57,216 nucleotides of DNA from an uncultured Anaerolineae bacterium (GTDB lineage Bacteria; Chloroflexota; Anaerolineae; JACIWP01): the NCBI GenBank assembly GCA_938049385.1, contig CALIBQ010000056.1, forward strand, positions 1-57,216, read 5' to 3'. Below, piece after piece: positions 32,944-43,076 of this stretch. Both the position numbers and the translations under genes were made by a program. The notes beneath the pieces were generated by a model. It was not told where the DNA came from, made no database searches, and saw only the letters and a list, made by a program, of their open reading frames with translations. Numbering within the stretch: position 1 is the stretch's first letter; each line of letters begins with the position of its first letter.

Positions 32944-34689
32944 ATGATCGAAGGGAACCTGACTCTCGATAAGCTACAGGCGCAGTTCCCCGGGGCCGTC
33001 CTGGACGCCGTGGACTGCAAGGGCGATGTCACCATCACGGTGGCGGTGGACCGTCTGCTGGACATCTGCCGCTTTCTGCGGGATGATCCGGACCTGCGGT
33101 ACGACCTGCTGTCCTTCGTCACAGCGGTGGATCGGCTGAACCTGGGGATTCAGCCCCGCTTCGCCACCATATATAACTTGTACTCGCTGACCCACCGCCG
33201 GCGCATCATGTTGAAGGTCCCGCTGGAAGGCGACCCGCCCCACTGCCCCAGCGTCACCTCCATCTGGCCGGGCGCCGACTGGCACGAGCGGGAAACCTAT
33301 GACCTGATGGGCGTCATCTTCGACGGCCATCCGCATCTCTGCCGCATCATGCTGCCGGACGACTGGAAGGGGCACCCCCTGCGCAAGGACTATCCCCTAG
33401 GCGGCGAGCCAGCGGCCTTTTCGGAGAACGCCGATGACCCGGCGCTGGCCGGCCTGGGCACCCAGGTCATGGAAGCACCTTCCACTCCACCGTTAATGCC
33501 GCCCGGCTGGGTGGATGACCCAGGTATGCTGGTGGTCAACTTCGGCCCTCAGCACCCCGCCACCCACGGTGTCATGCGCTTCGTCCTCCAGCTCGACGGC
33601 GAGAAGATCGTGCGGTGCTGGCCGGACCCCGGGCACCTGCATTCCGGCATCGAGAAGACGGTCGAGTACAAGACGTACATGCAGGCCATCCCCTACACGG
33701 ACCGCATGGATTACGTCTCGGCCATGAACAACAACCTGGGACTCATCCTGGCCATCGAGAAACTGCTCGACATCGAGCCGCCGCCGCGCGCCCAGGTCCT
33801 GCGGGTGATTTTGTGCGAGCTACAGCGTCTGGCGGCGCACTGTATCTGGATCGGCACCAGTTGTCTGGACCTCTCAGGGACGATCCATGCTTTACTCCTG
33901 TACGCCTTCCAGCAACGCGAATATATCCTGAACATCTTCGAGATGGTCGCCGGCGCGCGCCTGACCCCGACCTACTTCTGCGTGGGCGGCGTGCGCTGGG
34001 ATGTGCCGGAAGGTTTTGTGCCGGCGGTGCGCTCCTTCCTGGATGGCTTCGTCAAGGCGCTGGACGAATGGGAGACCATGCTGACGAACAACCCCATCTG
34101 GCTCTCCCGCACCAAAGGCATCGGGTATCTGCCCCTCGATCAGGCCATTGCCATGGGGGTAACCGGGCCGTGTCTGCGCGGCAGTGGGCTGGCCTACGAC
34201 GTGCGCAAGTACGCCCCCTATGCCGCCTATGACCAGTTCGAGTTCGACATCCCGACCCAGAAGGAAGGGGACTGTTACGCCCGCTACTTGGTGCGCGTGG
34301 CGGAGATGCGCCAGAGCGTGCGCATCATTCGGCAGGCGCTGGACAAACTGCCGGCCGGCCCCGTCAAGGCGGACGACCGCAAGGTGGTCCTGCCGCCGCG
34401 GCCGGAGCTGGAGACCAGTATGGAAGCGCTTATCCACCACTTCAAGCTGGTGACGGAGGGGTTCAACGTGCCGGCCGGCGAGGTGTACGCCGCGGTAGAG
34501 GCACCCAAGGGCGAGCTGGGCTTTTACCTCGTCTCCGACGGCGGCCCCAAGCCTTACCGCCTGAAAATCCGCGGCCCCTCCTTCTCCAACATCGCCGCCT
34601 CCCCCATCATGGCGGAAGGCGCTTGGCTAGCCGATATGGTGGCCATCATCGGCTCTGTGGATATCACCATGGGCGAGGTTGACCGCTGA
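32944..34689 (+). CDS. nuoCD: NADH-quinone oxidoreductase fused subunits C and D
   Basis: 581 residues from the ATG at 32944, 6 bases after AAGGA; an ATG at 32938 directly abuts that site. The N-terminal 165 residues are the 30-kDa subunit C (ERETYDLMGVIFDGHP, LRKDYPLGG). After a Pro-rich linker comes the 49-kDa subunit D (VNFGPQHPATHGVMRF, HSGIEKTVEYKTY, RMDYVSAMNNN), ending in the conserved MGEVDR. Subunit D with NuoB forms the quinone site. Fusion of C and D occurs in several bacteria including E. coli. Confidence 0.97.
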   Translation: MIEGNLTLDKLQAQFPGAVLDAVDCKGDVTITVAVDRLLDICRFLRDDPDLRYDLLSFVTAVDRLNLGIQPRFATIYNLYSLTHRRRIMLKVPLEGDPPHCPSVTSIWPGADWHERETYDLMGVIFDGHPHLCRIMLPDDWKGHPLRKDYPLGGEPAAFSENADDPALAGLGTQVMEAPSTPPLMPPGWVDDPGMLVVNFGPQHPATHGVMRFVLQLDGEKIVRCWPDPGHLHSGIEKTVEYKTYMQAIPYTDRMDYVSAMNNNLGLILAIEKLLDIEPPPRAQVLRVILCELQRLAAHCIWIGTSCLDLSGTIHALLLYAFQQREYILNIFEMVAGARLTPTYFCVGGVRWDVPEGFVPAVRSFLDGFVKALDEWETMLTNNPIWLSRTKGIGYLPLDQAIAMGVTGPCLRGSGLAYDVRKYAPYAAYDQFEFDIPTQKEGDCYARYLVRVAEMRQSVRIIRQALDKLPAGPVKADDRKVVLPPRPELETSMEALIHHFKLVTEGFNVPAGEVYAAVEAPKGELGFYLVSDGGPKPYRLKIRGPSFSNIAASPIMAEGAWLADMVAIIGSVDITMGEVDR

Positions 34690-34709
34690 GTGCGGGCGGG
34701 AGGAAAGCC

Positions 34710-35183
34710 TTGATCCTGTCAGAAACAGCGAGAGCAGAGATTCGCGCGGCGATGAAGAAGTACCCGCAGGCACGTTCGGCATTACTGCCGGCGCTGGAGA
34801 TCGCCCAGCGGGAAGCCGGCTACCTTTCCCCCCAAGTCCTGCGGGAAGTGGCACTGCTGATGGACCTGCCGCCGGTAGAAGTGGCCTCGGTCGCCAGCTT
34901 TTACACCATGCTGTACCGCCGGCCGGTGGGGAAACATGTCATCCAGGTCTGTACCAATATCTCCTGCTCCCTGATGGGCGCGGAGCACATCGTGGATGTC
35001 CTGCGCAAGAAGCTCGGCATTGAGGTGGGGGAGACCACACCCGATGGGCGGTTCACCCTCCTGACCGTGGAATGTCTCGGCTCATGCGGCACGGCGCCCA
35101 TGATGCAGGTAGATGACACATATTACGAGAACCTGACCGAGGAGCGGCTGGACGCCATCCTGGCCGAGCTGTCCAGGGATTGA
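34710..35183 (+). CDS. nuoE: NADH-quinone oxidoreductase subunit E
   Basis: 157 residues from a TTG preceded by GGGAGG. It is the thioredoxin-like 24-kDa subunit of the NADH-binding module with a [2Fe-2S] cluster (N1a). Ligands are Cys81 and Cys86 (CTNISC) and Cys122 and Cys126 (CLGSC). Its stop overlaps a possible TTG start of nuoF. Confidence 0.96.
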   Translation: MILSETARAEIRAAMKKYPQARSALLPALEIAQREAGYLSPQVLREVALLMDLPPVEVASVASFYTMLYRRPVGKHVIQVCTNISCSLMGAEHIVDVLRKKLGIEVGETTPDGRFTLLTVECLGSCGTAPMMQVDDTYYENLTEERLDAILAELSRD

Positions 35184-35230
35184 GCCGGCGGTTCCCGGGC
35201 GACGCTGAACAGGTGTTGAAGGACGAGCGA

Positions 35231-36496
35231 ATGGCTGAGAAGATTCTACTGCGCAATGTCGGGGTGCCCAATTCGCATACGATTGAGGTGTACCTACAGC
35301 GCGGGGGCTATCAGGCGCTGGCCAAGGCGCTGAAGGAATATACGCCTCAGCAGTTGGTGGAGCTGGTGAAGGCCTCCGGCCTGCGGGGACGCGGCGGCGC
35401 CGGCTTCCCCGCCGGCGTCAAATGGGGCTTCCTGCCGGCGGACGTCTTCCCCCGCTACCTGGTCTGCAACGCCGACGAGGGCGAACCGGGCACCTTCAAG
35501 GACCGCGTGCTGATCGAGCATGACCCGCACGGCCTCATCGAAGGCATCATCATCTCCTCCTACGCCTGCCAGGTCGAGCACGCGTTCATCTACATCCGTG
35601 GGGAATATGCCTTCGGCGCCCGGCGCTTACAGCAGGCCATTGACGAGGCCTATGCCCACGGCTATCTGGGCAAGAACATCCTGGGGAGCGGGTACAACCT
35701 GGAACTGACCCTGCACAAGGGCGCCGGCGCCTATGTCTGCGGCGAGGAAACCGCACTGCTCACCTCTCTGGAAGGCGACCGCGGCCACCCGAAGCTGAAG
35801 CCCCCCTTCCCGGCCCAAAGCGGCCTGTACCGCAAGCCCACCATCATCAACAACGTGGAGACGCTCTTCAACGTGCCCTTTATCGTGGAGCGCGGCGCGG
35901 AATGGTACCGCTCCTTCGGGACAGAGAAAAGCCCCGGCATCAAGCTGTTCTGCATCAGCGGGCATGTGGAGCGGCCGGGCGTGTACGAACTGCCGCTGGG
36001 GACACACCTGCGCACGCTGATTTACGACTACGCCGGCGGCCCCTTGGGCGGGCGTCCCATCAAGGCCATCATCCCGGGCGGCTCCTCCACACCGATGCTG
36101 GGAGCGGACAAGATTGATGTCCCGCTGGATTACGAGTCGGTGGCGGCCGCCGGCTCCATGCTCGGCTCCGGCGCCGTCATCGTCATCGGTGAGAACACCT
36201 GCATCGTGTCCATCACGGAGCGCCTGGCGGAATTTTACCGCCATGAGTCCTGCGGCAAGTGCATTCCCTGCCGCGAGGGCACCGACTGGATGTACCAGAT
36301 CCTGCACCGCATCGAGCACGGCCGCGGGCGAGAAGAGGACCTGGACCTTTTGCTGGATATCTGCGACAACATTGCCGGCAAGAGCTTCTGCCCGCTGGGC
36401 GATGCCGCGCTGGGGCCGGTGCGTTCCAGCATTGCGCTGTTCCGCGAGGAGTACCTGGAGCATATCCGCTTGGGCCGCTGTCCGAAGCACGCCTGA
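35231..36496 (+). CDS. nuoF: NADH-quinone oxidoreductase subunit F
   Basis: 421 residues from the ATG at 35231, with AAGGA 7 bases upstream; a TTG at 35180 overlapping nuoE would add 17 residues unlike homologues. It binds NADH and [11 protein letters not shown] (53-60) and the downstream [12 protein letters not shown] and [14 protein letters not shown]. The N3 cluster ligands are Cys341, Cys344, Cys347 (SCGKCIPC) and Cys387 (FCPLG). Cytoplasmic tip of complex I. Confidence 0.97.
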   Translation: MAEKILLRNVGVPNSHTIEVYLQRGGYQALAKALKEYTPQQLVELVKASGLRGRGGAGFPAGVKWGFLPADVFPRYLVCNADEGEPGTFKDRVLIEHDPHGLIEGIIISSYACQVEHAFIYIRGEYAFGARRLQQAIDEAYAHGYLGKNILGSGYNLELTLHKGAGAYVCGEETALLTSLEGDRGHPKLKPPFPAQSGLYRKPTIINNVETLFNVPFIVERGAEWYRSFGTEKSPGIKLFCISGHVERPGVYELPLGTHLRTLIYDYAGGPLGGRPIKAIIPGGSSTPMLGADKIDVPLDYESVAAAGSMLGSGAVIVIGENTCIVSITERLAEFYRHESCGKCIPCREGTDWMYQILHRIEHGRGREEDLDLLLDICDNIAGKSFCPLGDAALGPVRSSIALFREEYLEHIRLGRCPKHA

Positions 36497-36547
36497 CGGC
36501 CTGGCGAGGACCATGTCGACGCGAGAAAGTTGGGGCAGGGTAGAGCT

Positions 36548-38719
36548 GTGACGAACGAAAACACGTTCCTGGACAATATGATCAGCGTCATCATTGACGG
36601 GAGAGAGGTGACGGTGCCGGCGCGCAGCACGGTGCTGGATGCGGCGCGCAAGCTGGGCATCCCCATCCCCACCTTCTGCTACTACGCCAAACTCATCTCG
36701 GTGGGCGCCTGCCGCATGTGCCTGGTGGAAGTGGAGAAGATGCGCGGTCTGCAGACCGCCTGCACCACCGAGGTGCGCCCGGGCATGGTCGTGCGCACCG
36801 ATACCCCGGAAATCCGTAAGGCGCGCGCCGCGAACCTGGAATTCCTGCTCACCAATCACCCGCTGGACTGCCCGGTGTGCGACAAAGGCGGGGAGTGTGA
36901 GCTTCAGGACCAGACCTTTATCTACGGCCCGGGAAAGAGCCGCTTCATCGAGGAGAAGCGCCGCAAGGCCAAGGCGCGGGTGCTGGGACCGTATATCATC
37001 ATGGACCAGGAGCGCTGTGTGCTCTGCCGGCGCTGTATCCGCTTCCTCGAGGAATGGGCGGATGACGTGCAGTTGGGCCTGTTCGAGCGCGGCCGGCTGA
37101 CCTATGTAGACACCTTCAACGGCGAGCCCTTCGACACCCCCTTCTCGGGCAACACGGTGCACCTCTGCCCGGTGGGGGCGCTGACCAGCCGCGTCTTCCG
37201 CTTCTCCGCACGGAGCTGGGAGCTGAAGCACACCCCATCCGTGTGCTTGGACTGCGCGGTGGGGTGCAACATCTCGCTCCATACCAAATACAACCGGCTG
37301 AAACGCATCGTCTCCCGCGAGCACCCCGATGTCAACGACGAATGGCTGTGCGACCGCGGCCAGTTCGACCATCGGCCGGCGGATGCCTCCCTGCGTGTCC
37401 TTCAGCCGCTGGTGCGGGAAGATGGGGAGCTGAAGCCGGCCTCCTGGGAAGAGGCGCTGGAGCGCGCCGCCAAGGCCCTGCGGGAAGCCGCGCAGGCGCG
37501 TGGGACGGCCGGCGCCGCCCTCCTCGGCTCACCCATATTCAGCAACGAGGCCAATTACCTGCTTCAGCGGCTGGCGCGCGGCGCGCTGGGAACCAACAAC
37601 CTGGATATGGCAGCCGAAGTGCCGGCGCGCCCGCGGCTCCTGCCAACCACCCGCAAACTCGAACAGTCCGACCTGGTGCTGATTGCCGGCATGGACCTGT
37701 TGGATGTCGCGCCGATGCTGGAGCTGTTCGCACGGCATGCCGGCGTGATGGGGTGCACCCGCTTCATCATGGTGGGCACGGAACGCTCCCGCCTGGCGCG
37801 CTATGGGCGCTGGCTGGAATGCCGGCCGGGCACAGAAACCGCTGTGATCAACGGCCTGGTGCACGCCATCCTACGGAGCGGGAAGGCGCGGCCGGCCCCC
37901 GGCATGGAGCGCCTGCAGGCCTGGATGGAACCTTATACCCCGGCGGCGGTCGCCCATGCTTCAGGGGCGCCGGAGGCGGAGCTGAGGGCCGCGGCCGGCG
38001 AGCTGGCGGCCGCTCAACGTCTGACCATTTTGTACGGCGGGGCACGCGCCGGCGATGCGACCTTGCGCGGCGCGCTGGACAATCTGGCCCTGGTATGCGG
38101 TGCAGAAGGGCCGGCCCTGGTGCCGGCGCAGGCCAACGCCATCGGCGCGCTGGACATGGGCGTTTCACCCGCCTTCCTGCCCGGCTATCAGCCGTACTCG
38201 GACCAGAAGGTGCTGGATCGGTATCATCAAATATGGGGACGCAGAGTGCCAGCGGAACCTGGGCCGGGCCGGAGGGCATGGTTCGGGCAGACACTGCCGG
38301 CGGCCATTGTGCTGGGAGCAGTGCCAGCCGGCCTGCGGGCCGATTCCCTGGTGGTCATCACCTCCTGGAAGGAGGACTTCCCGGCGGACGCGGATGTGGT
38401 ACTGCCGGCCTGCACTTTCGCCGAATGCGACGGCACGTACACCAACCTGACCGGTCGGGTGCAGTGGGCGCGGGCGGCCCTGCGCCCCACGGGGGAGAGC
38501 CGGCCGGCCTGGTGGATACTGGCGCAGTTGGGCCTGCGGCTTGGGGAGGCGGACAAGTGGCGGTTCTCCTCGGCGGAAGAGGTCTTCGCCGAGATCGCCC
38601 GCTGTGTGCCGGGCTATGAGGGCCTGTCCTACGCGGTGTTGGGGGAGGCCGGTGCCGTGCGAGACATCGCGCCGGATAAGCTGGCGGTGCAGGAAGTGCA
38701 TGTCAGCCTGGCCGGCTGA
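36548..38719 (+). CDS. nuoG: NADH-quinone oxidoreductase subunit G
   Basis: 723 residues from the GTG at 36548; the ATG at 36578 (MISVIIDGREV) is an equally good start by homology, while ribosome sites are poor for both. N-terminal [2Fe-2S] ferredoxin domain (FCYYAKL, GACRMC), then the His/Cys ligands around HPLDCPVCDKGGECELQ, the CVLCRRC cluster and the CLDCAVGC cluster with the molybdopterin-oxidoreductase-like fold behind it. The C-terminal half is divergent, as is common. Electron wire of the peripheral arm. Confidence 0.94.
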   Translation: MTNENTFLDNMISVIIDGREVTVPARSTVLDAARKLGIPIPTFCYYAKLISVGACRMCLVEVEKMRGLQTACTTEVRPGMVVRTDTPEIRKARAANLEFLLTNHPLDCPVCDKGGECELQDQTFIYGPGKSRFIEEKRRKAKARVLGPYIIMDQERCVLCRRCIRFLEEWADDVQLGLFERGRLTYVDTFNGEPFDTPFSGNTVHLCPVGALTSRVFRFSARSWELKHTPSVCLDCAVGCNISLHTKYNRLKRIVSREHPDVNDEWLCDRGQFDHRPADASLRVLQPLVREDGELKPASWEEALERAAKALREAAQARGTAGAALLGSPIFSNEANYLLQRLARGALGTNNLDMAAEVPARPRLLPTTRKLEQSDLVLIAGMDLLDVAPMLELFARHAGVMGCTRFIMVGTERSRLARYGRWLECRPGTETAVINGLVHAILRSGKARPAPGMERLQAWMEPYTPAAVAHASGAPEAELRAAAGELAAAQRLTILYGGARAGDATLRGALDNLALVCGAEGPALVPAQANAIGALDMGVSPAFLPGYQPYSDQKVLDRYHQIWGRRVPAEPGPGRRAWFGQTLPAAIVLGAVPAGLRADSLVVITSWKEDFPADADVVLPACTFAECDGTYTNLTGRVQWARAALRPTGESRPAWWILAQLGLRLGEADKWRFSSAEEVFAEIARCVPGYEGLSYAVLGEAGAVRDIAPDKLAVQEVHVSLAG

Positions 38720-38757
38720 GACGCGCAGTTGCGATTCCGGAAGAACAGGGGAAACCT

Positions 38758-39762
38758 ATGGATTGGATTGATGCCCTGCTGATTCCTGCCATCAAGAGCC
38801 TGGTGGTCATTGTCGTCCTGTTGCTGGCGTTCGCCTACATGACCTATGTCGAGCGCAAGCTGGTGGGACGTTTTGTGCGGCGCTACGGGCCCAACCGCGC
38901 CGGCCCCTTCGGCCTACTCCAGCCCATCGCCGACGCCTTTAAGGCCATTTTCAAAGAGGAAGTCATCCCCACTGAGGTGGACAAGTGGCTGTACGTCATT
39001 TGTCCGGGCATTGCGGTGGCCGGCTCCCTCATCGTCTTCGGCGTGATCCCTGTGGGCGACAGCTTCATGGCCTGGGGCCGCAAGATCACCATGGTGGTGG
39101 CCGATGTGAATGTCGGCGTGCTGTACGTCGTGGCGATGGCCGGCCTGGGGCTGTACGGCATCTTCCTGGGCGGTTGGGCGTCCAACAATAACTTCTCCCT
39201 GCTGGGCGCACTGCGCAGTACTGCCCAGGTCATCACCTATGAACTTCCGATGGGCCTGGCGATCGCCAGCATCGCCACTATCACCGGCTCCCTGCGCTTC
39301 GGCGACATCATCGCCGCGCAGAAAACCCTGCCGCTCATTATCCTCCAGCCGGTGGGCTTCCTGGTATACTTTATCAGCGGCATGGCGGAGATCAACCGCT
39401 CTCCCTTTGACATGCCCGAGACGGAGAACGAGCTGGTCTCCGGCTACTCGACGGAGTACGGCGGCATCAAGTTCGCCATTTACTTCATGGCCGAATACAT
39501 CAACATGATCGTGATGAGCATCCTGGTGGCGACGCTGTTCCTGGGCGGCTGGCAGGGGCCTTTTGCCCATCTCAGCCCGCTGCTGCAACTGGTGTGGCTG
39601 GTCGTGAAGGCGGCGGTGGTGCTCTTTGTGTTCATCTGGGTGCGCGCCAGCATCCCGCGCGTGCGCTACGATAAGTGGATGAAGTTCGGGTGGAAGTTCC
39701 TGGTGCCGCTGGGGCTGGCCAACCTGGCGGTGACGGCGGTCGTGGTGGCACTGGTGGCCTGA
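38758..39762 (+). CDS. nuoH: NADH-quinone oxidoreductase subunit H
   Basis: 334 residues, about eight membrane helices. Conserved loops are [19 protein letters not shown], the helix-linking [17 protein letters not shown] and [13 protein letters not shown]. It links the peripheral and membrane arms and forms the entry of the quinone channel. ATG preceded by AGGGGA. Confidence 0.97.
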   Translation: MDWIDALLIPAIKSLVVIVVLLLAFAYMTYVERKLVGRFVRRYGPNRAGPFGLLQPIADAFKAIFKEEVIPTEVDKWLYVICPGIAVAGSLIVFGVIPVGDSFMAWGRKITMVVADVNVGVLYVVAMAGLGLYGIFLGGWASNNNFSLLGALRSTAQVITYELPMGLAIASIATITGSLRFGDIIAAQKTLPLIILQPVGFLVYFISGMAEINRSPFDMPETENELVSGYSTEYGGIKFAIYFMAEYINMIVMSILVATLFLGGWQGPFAHLSPLLQLVWLVVKAAVVLFVFIWVRASIPRVRYDKWMKFGWKFLVPLGLANLAVTAVVVALVA

Positions 39763-39784
39763 GCGATTTTTCCTGCAGGGGTGG

Positions 39785-40264
39785 ATGTGCATGTCAGCAC
39801 TGGTGAATGCTGTCAAAGGTCTGATCCAACATTTGCGGGCCATGGGAATCACCCTCCGGTACCTGTTTATGAAGCCGGTGACGGTGCAGTATCCCGAACA
39901 GCCCCCGGAGATATATCCGCGATTCCGCGGCCGGCATGAGCTCCAGCGCTACGAGAACGGGCTGGAGAAATGTGTGGCCTGCGGCCTCTGCGCGGCGGTG
40001 TGCCCCTCCGGCGCCATCTACGTCGAAGCGGCGGAGAATGACCCCGAGCATCCCGTGTCGCTGGGCGAGCGGTACGCCAAGCGCTATGAGATTAACATGA
40101 CGCGCTGTATTTTCTGCGGCTACTGCGAGGAAGCCTGTCCGAAGGGTGCCATCGTCATGGGACATGAGTTCGCCCTGGCGGATTTCGGCCGGCATGAGCT
40201 GGTGTATTCCAAAGAGCAACTGCTGGAGCCGGCCCGCCCCCATGTCATCGTGAAGCAAGTCTGA
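39785..40264 (+). CDS. nuoI: NADH-quinone oxidoreductase subunit I
   Basis: 159 residues with two ferredoxin-type motifs [12 protein letters not shown] and [16 protein letters not shown] that hold the N6a and N6b [4Fe-4S] clusters. A short amphipathic N-terminal helix lies on the membrane. A second ATG 6 bases downstream is also possible. Confidence 0.97.
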   Translation: MCMSALVNAVKGLIQHLRAMGITLRYLFMKPVTVQYPEQPPEIYPRFRGRHELQRYENGLEKCVACGLCAAVCPSGAIYVEAAENDPEHPVSLGERYAKRYEINMTRCIFCGYCEEACPKGAIVMGHEFALADFGRHELVYSKEQLLEPARPHVIVKQV

Positions 40265-40278
40265 TCGGGATAACGCCT

Positions 40279-40821
40279 ATGACCGCAACCCCATTGGAAA
40301 CGGTATTATTCATCGCTTTCGGCGCTGTCGCCATCGCCGGCGCGCTGAGCGTCATCCTGGCGCGGCACGCGGTGTACAGTGCCCTGGGCATGCTGGTCAA
40401 CTTCGTCGCCTTGGCGGCCATGTACATCATGCTGAGCGCCGAGTTCCTGGGCATCGCGCAGTTGATCGTCTACGCCGGCGCCATCGTCGTGCTCTTCCTG
40501 TTCGCGCTGATGCTCATCGGCGGCCGGCGGCCGGCGGAGCAGGGACGGCTGACCGGCGGCCTCGCCGCGGCCGGCAGCGCGCTCGTGGTGGTCTTCCTGG
40601 CGGAAATCGCTTACCTGGTGATGCGCCTGACGGGCACTGCCGGCGCCAAAGGGACGGTCACCCCGGACGTCATCGCGCAGTTGGGACATATCCAGCTCCT
40701 GGGTGCGACGCTCCTGCTGGAGTACATCCTGCCCTTTGAGCTAGCTTCTGTGCTCCTGCTGGTGGGTATTGTGGGCGCGGTGATGCTGGCGCGAGCACGC
40801 CGGCAGTCCCGGCAAGAATAA
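40279..40821 (+). CDS. nuoJ: NADH-quinone oxidoreductase subunit J
   Basis: 180 residues, five membrane helices. The pattern HAVYSALGMLVNFVALAAMYI, then AEFLGIAQLIVYAGAIVVLFLF, is diagnostic of NuoJ. The C-terminal end VGAVMLARARR is basic and cytoplasmic. Ribosome site weak, suggesting coupling with nuoI. Confidence 0.97.
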   Translation: MTATPLETVLFIAFGAVAIAGALSVILARHAVYSALGMLVNFVALAAMYIMLSAEFLGIAQLIVYAGAIVVLFLFALMLIGGRRPAEQGRLTGGLAAAGSALVVVFLAEIAYLVMRLTGTAGAKGTVTPDVIAQLGHIQLLGATLLLEYILPFELASVLLLVGIVGAVMLARARRQSRQE

Positions 40822-40839
40822 CGCGGGGAGGTTGAGGCA

Positions 40840-41142
40840 GTGGATGCCATCCGCTACTTGCTGATATTGAGCGCGGTGCTGTTCTCCATCGGGGCGGCCG
40901 GCGTGCTGATACGGCGCAACGCCCTGGTCATCTTCATGTGCATCGAGATCATGCTCAACGCCGTCAACCTGACCTTCATCGCCCTCTCCCGCCAGCTCCA
41001 GTCGTTGGACGGCCAGATTTTCGTCTTTATGGTGATGGCGGTGGCAGCGGCCGAGGTGGCCATCGGCCTGGGTATCATCGTCTCCATCTTCCGCCACAAG
41101 CCCACCACGGATGTGGACGACGTCTCGCTGTTGAAAGGATAG
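40840..41142 (+). CDS. nuoK: NADH-quinone oxidoreductase subunit K
   Basis: 100 residues, three membrane helices, starting with GTG after GGGGAGG. The conserved Glu of the second helix lies in [12 protein letters not shown] and a second in [11 protein letters not shown]; both are proton-path residues in the family. Confidence 0.97.
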   Translation: MDAIRYLLILSAVLFSIGAAGVLIRRNALVIFMCIEIMLNAVNLTFIALSRQLQSLDGQIFVFMVMAVAAAEVAIGLGIIVSIFRHKPTTDVDDVSLLKG

Positions 41143-41183
41143 GGCCGGCACGTCTGCCGCCTTGTACGGTTGAGGAGGACTGG

Positions 41184-43052
41184 ATGCTAGCGTACGCATG
41201 GCTGATGCTGTTATTCCCCCTGCTGGGCGTGCTCATCAACGCCTTTTTCGGCCGGCGCATCGGCAAGCGAGCCGTGAGCTGGGTCGCCTGCAGTGCCATC
41301 GGCCTCTCGTTCCTGGTCGCGCTGGGGGTGCTGATGGGCACCGCCGGCAGTACGGGGGTTGAACAACCGCTGTTCACCTGGATCAGCGCCGGCAGTTTCC
41401 ATGTGGAGTTCAGCCTACTGCTGGACCCGCTGTCCGCCCTCATGGCGGCGGTGGTGACCGGCGTGAGCTTCCTCATTCACATTTACTCCATCGGTTACAT
41501 GGCGGAGGACCCTCGCTACGCCCGCTACTTCACTTACCTGAACCTCTTCGTCTTCGCCATGCTCATCCTGGTGCTGGCGAACAACTACCTGATGATGTAT
41601 GTGGGCTGGGAGGGTGTCGGCCTGTGTTCGTACCTGCTCATCGGCTTCTGGTTCGAGCGCAAAGCGGCGGCGGACGCCGGCAAGAAGGCGTTCATCGTCA
41701 ACCGCGTCGGTGATATGGGCTTTGCCCTGGGCATTATGCTCATCTTCGCCATGTTCGGCACGCTTCAGTTCAGCGAGGTCTTCCGGCGGGCCCCCGGCAT
41801 ACTGGGGCCGGCGGCCGTGACCGCCATTACCCTCCTGCTCTTCGTGGGCGCCACGGGCAAATCGGCGCAGATACCGCTCTACATCTGGCTGCCGGACGCC
41901 ATGGAAGGCCCCACGCCGGTCTCGGCCCTCATCCATGCGGCGACCATGGTAACCGCCGGCGTCTACATGGTGGCGCGCAATCATGTGCTCTTTGACATGG
42001 CGCCGACCACCGCTGCCGTGGTGGCGTCCATCGGCGCGGCGACGGCATTCTTCGCCGCCACGATGGCGCTGGTGGAGAAAGACCTGAAGCGCATCCTGGC
42101 CTATTCCACCATCAGCCAGTTGGGCTACATGTTCCTGGCGGTAGGCGTCGGGGCATATGCCGCCGGCATGTTTCACCTGACGACCCACGCCTTCTTCAAG
42201 GCGCTCTTGTTCCTGGCCGCCGGCAGTGTCATGCACGCCATGGCCGGCGAGATCAACATCCAGAAGCTGGGCGGCCTGCGGGAAAAGCTCCCCCGGACCT
42301 ATGCGGTCTTCGCCGTCGGCGCCGCGGCGCTGGCCGGCGTGCCCCTCTTCTCCGGCTTCTTCAGCAAGGATGAGATTCTCTGGCGCGCCTTCCTCCACTC
42401 GCCAGTGCTGTGGCTGGTGGGGCTGGGAACTGCCTTTCTGACCGCAGTGTACATTTTCCGGGCGCTTTTCGTGACCTTCTGGGGGGAAACCCGGGCCGAG
42501 AAGAAGCTGTGGGAGCATGCCCACGAGGCGCCGGCGGTGATGTCCATCCCGATGCTCATCCTGGCGGTGCTAGCGGTGATCGGTGGATACATCGGCCTGC
42601 CGCGGCTCTCGCTGGTGGAAGGTTATCTGGAGCCGGTCCTGCACGCGGAACATGCCGCAGAGGCCGGCGCGACCGAATGGGTGCTCCTGGCCGTCTCCGC
42701 GCTGATCGCGCTGGGCGGCATTGCGCTGGCGTATTACCTGTACGTCGTGCGGCCGGCCGTGCCGGCGAACCTGAGCAAACAGTTCGCCCCGCTCTATACC
42801 CTGCTGAGCCGCAAATATTACGTGGACGAGTTCTACATGGCGGTGGTGGTAGAGCCTTTGCGGCAGGTGGGCCGCTTCATTGCCGAGCTGTTCGACCCAC
42901 GGGTCGTGGACGGCGCGGTGAACGGGCTGGCGCGCCTGGCCGGCGTGTGCGGCGAAGGGCTTGGAACACTGCAGAACGGCCGGGTGCGCTCGTACGCCCT
43001 GAGCATCCTGGTGGGCGTCGTCATCATCCTGGGCTATTTTCTTCTGCGGTAA
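41184..43052 (+). CDS. nuoL: NADH-quinone oxidoreductase subunit L
   Basis: 622 residues from the ATG at 41184, preceded by GAGGAGG; the open frame extends upstream without a homologous start. Antiporter-like membrane subunit. Seen: VGWEGVGLCSYLLIGFW, the helix-7 region TGKSAQIPLYIWLPDAMEGPTPVSALIHAATMV, and DLKRILAYSTISQLG. The long C-terminal part supplies the lateral helix and final anchor. Proton-pumping unit at the far end of complex I. Confidence 0.97.
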   Translation: MLAYAWLMLLFPLLGVLINAFFGRRIGKRAVSWVACSAIGLSFLVALGVLMGTAGSTGVEQPLFTWISAGSFHVEFSLLLDPLSALMAAVVTGVSFLIHIYSIGYMAEDPRYARYFTYLNLFVFAMLILVLANNYLMMYVGWEGVGLCSYLLIGFWFERKAAADAGKKAFIVNRVGDMGFALGIMLIFAMFGTLQFSEVFRRAPGILGPAAVTAITLLLFVGATGKSAQIPLYIWLPDAMEGPTPVSALIHAATMVTAGVYMVARNHVLFDMAPTTAAVVASIGAATAFFAATMALVEKDLKRILAYSTISQLGYMFLAVGVGAYAAGMFHLTTHAFFKALLFLAAGSVMHAMAGEINIQKLGGLREKLPRTYAVFAVGAAALAGVPLFSGFFSKDEILWRAFLHSPVLWLVGLGTAFLTAVYIFRALFVTFWGETRAEKKLWEHAHEAPAVMSIPMLILAVLAVIGGYIGLPRLSLVEGYLEPVLHAEHAAEAGATEWVLLAVSALIALGGIALAYYLYVVRPAVPANLSKQFAPLYTLLSRKYYVDEFYMAVVVEPLRQVGRFIAELFDPRVVDGAVNGLARLAGVCGEGLGTLQNGRVRSYALSILVGVVIILGYFLLR

Positions 43053-43076
43053 TCGGTACATGGGAGTTTGGGCCTG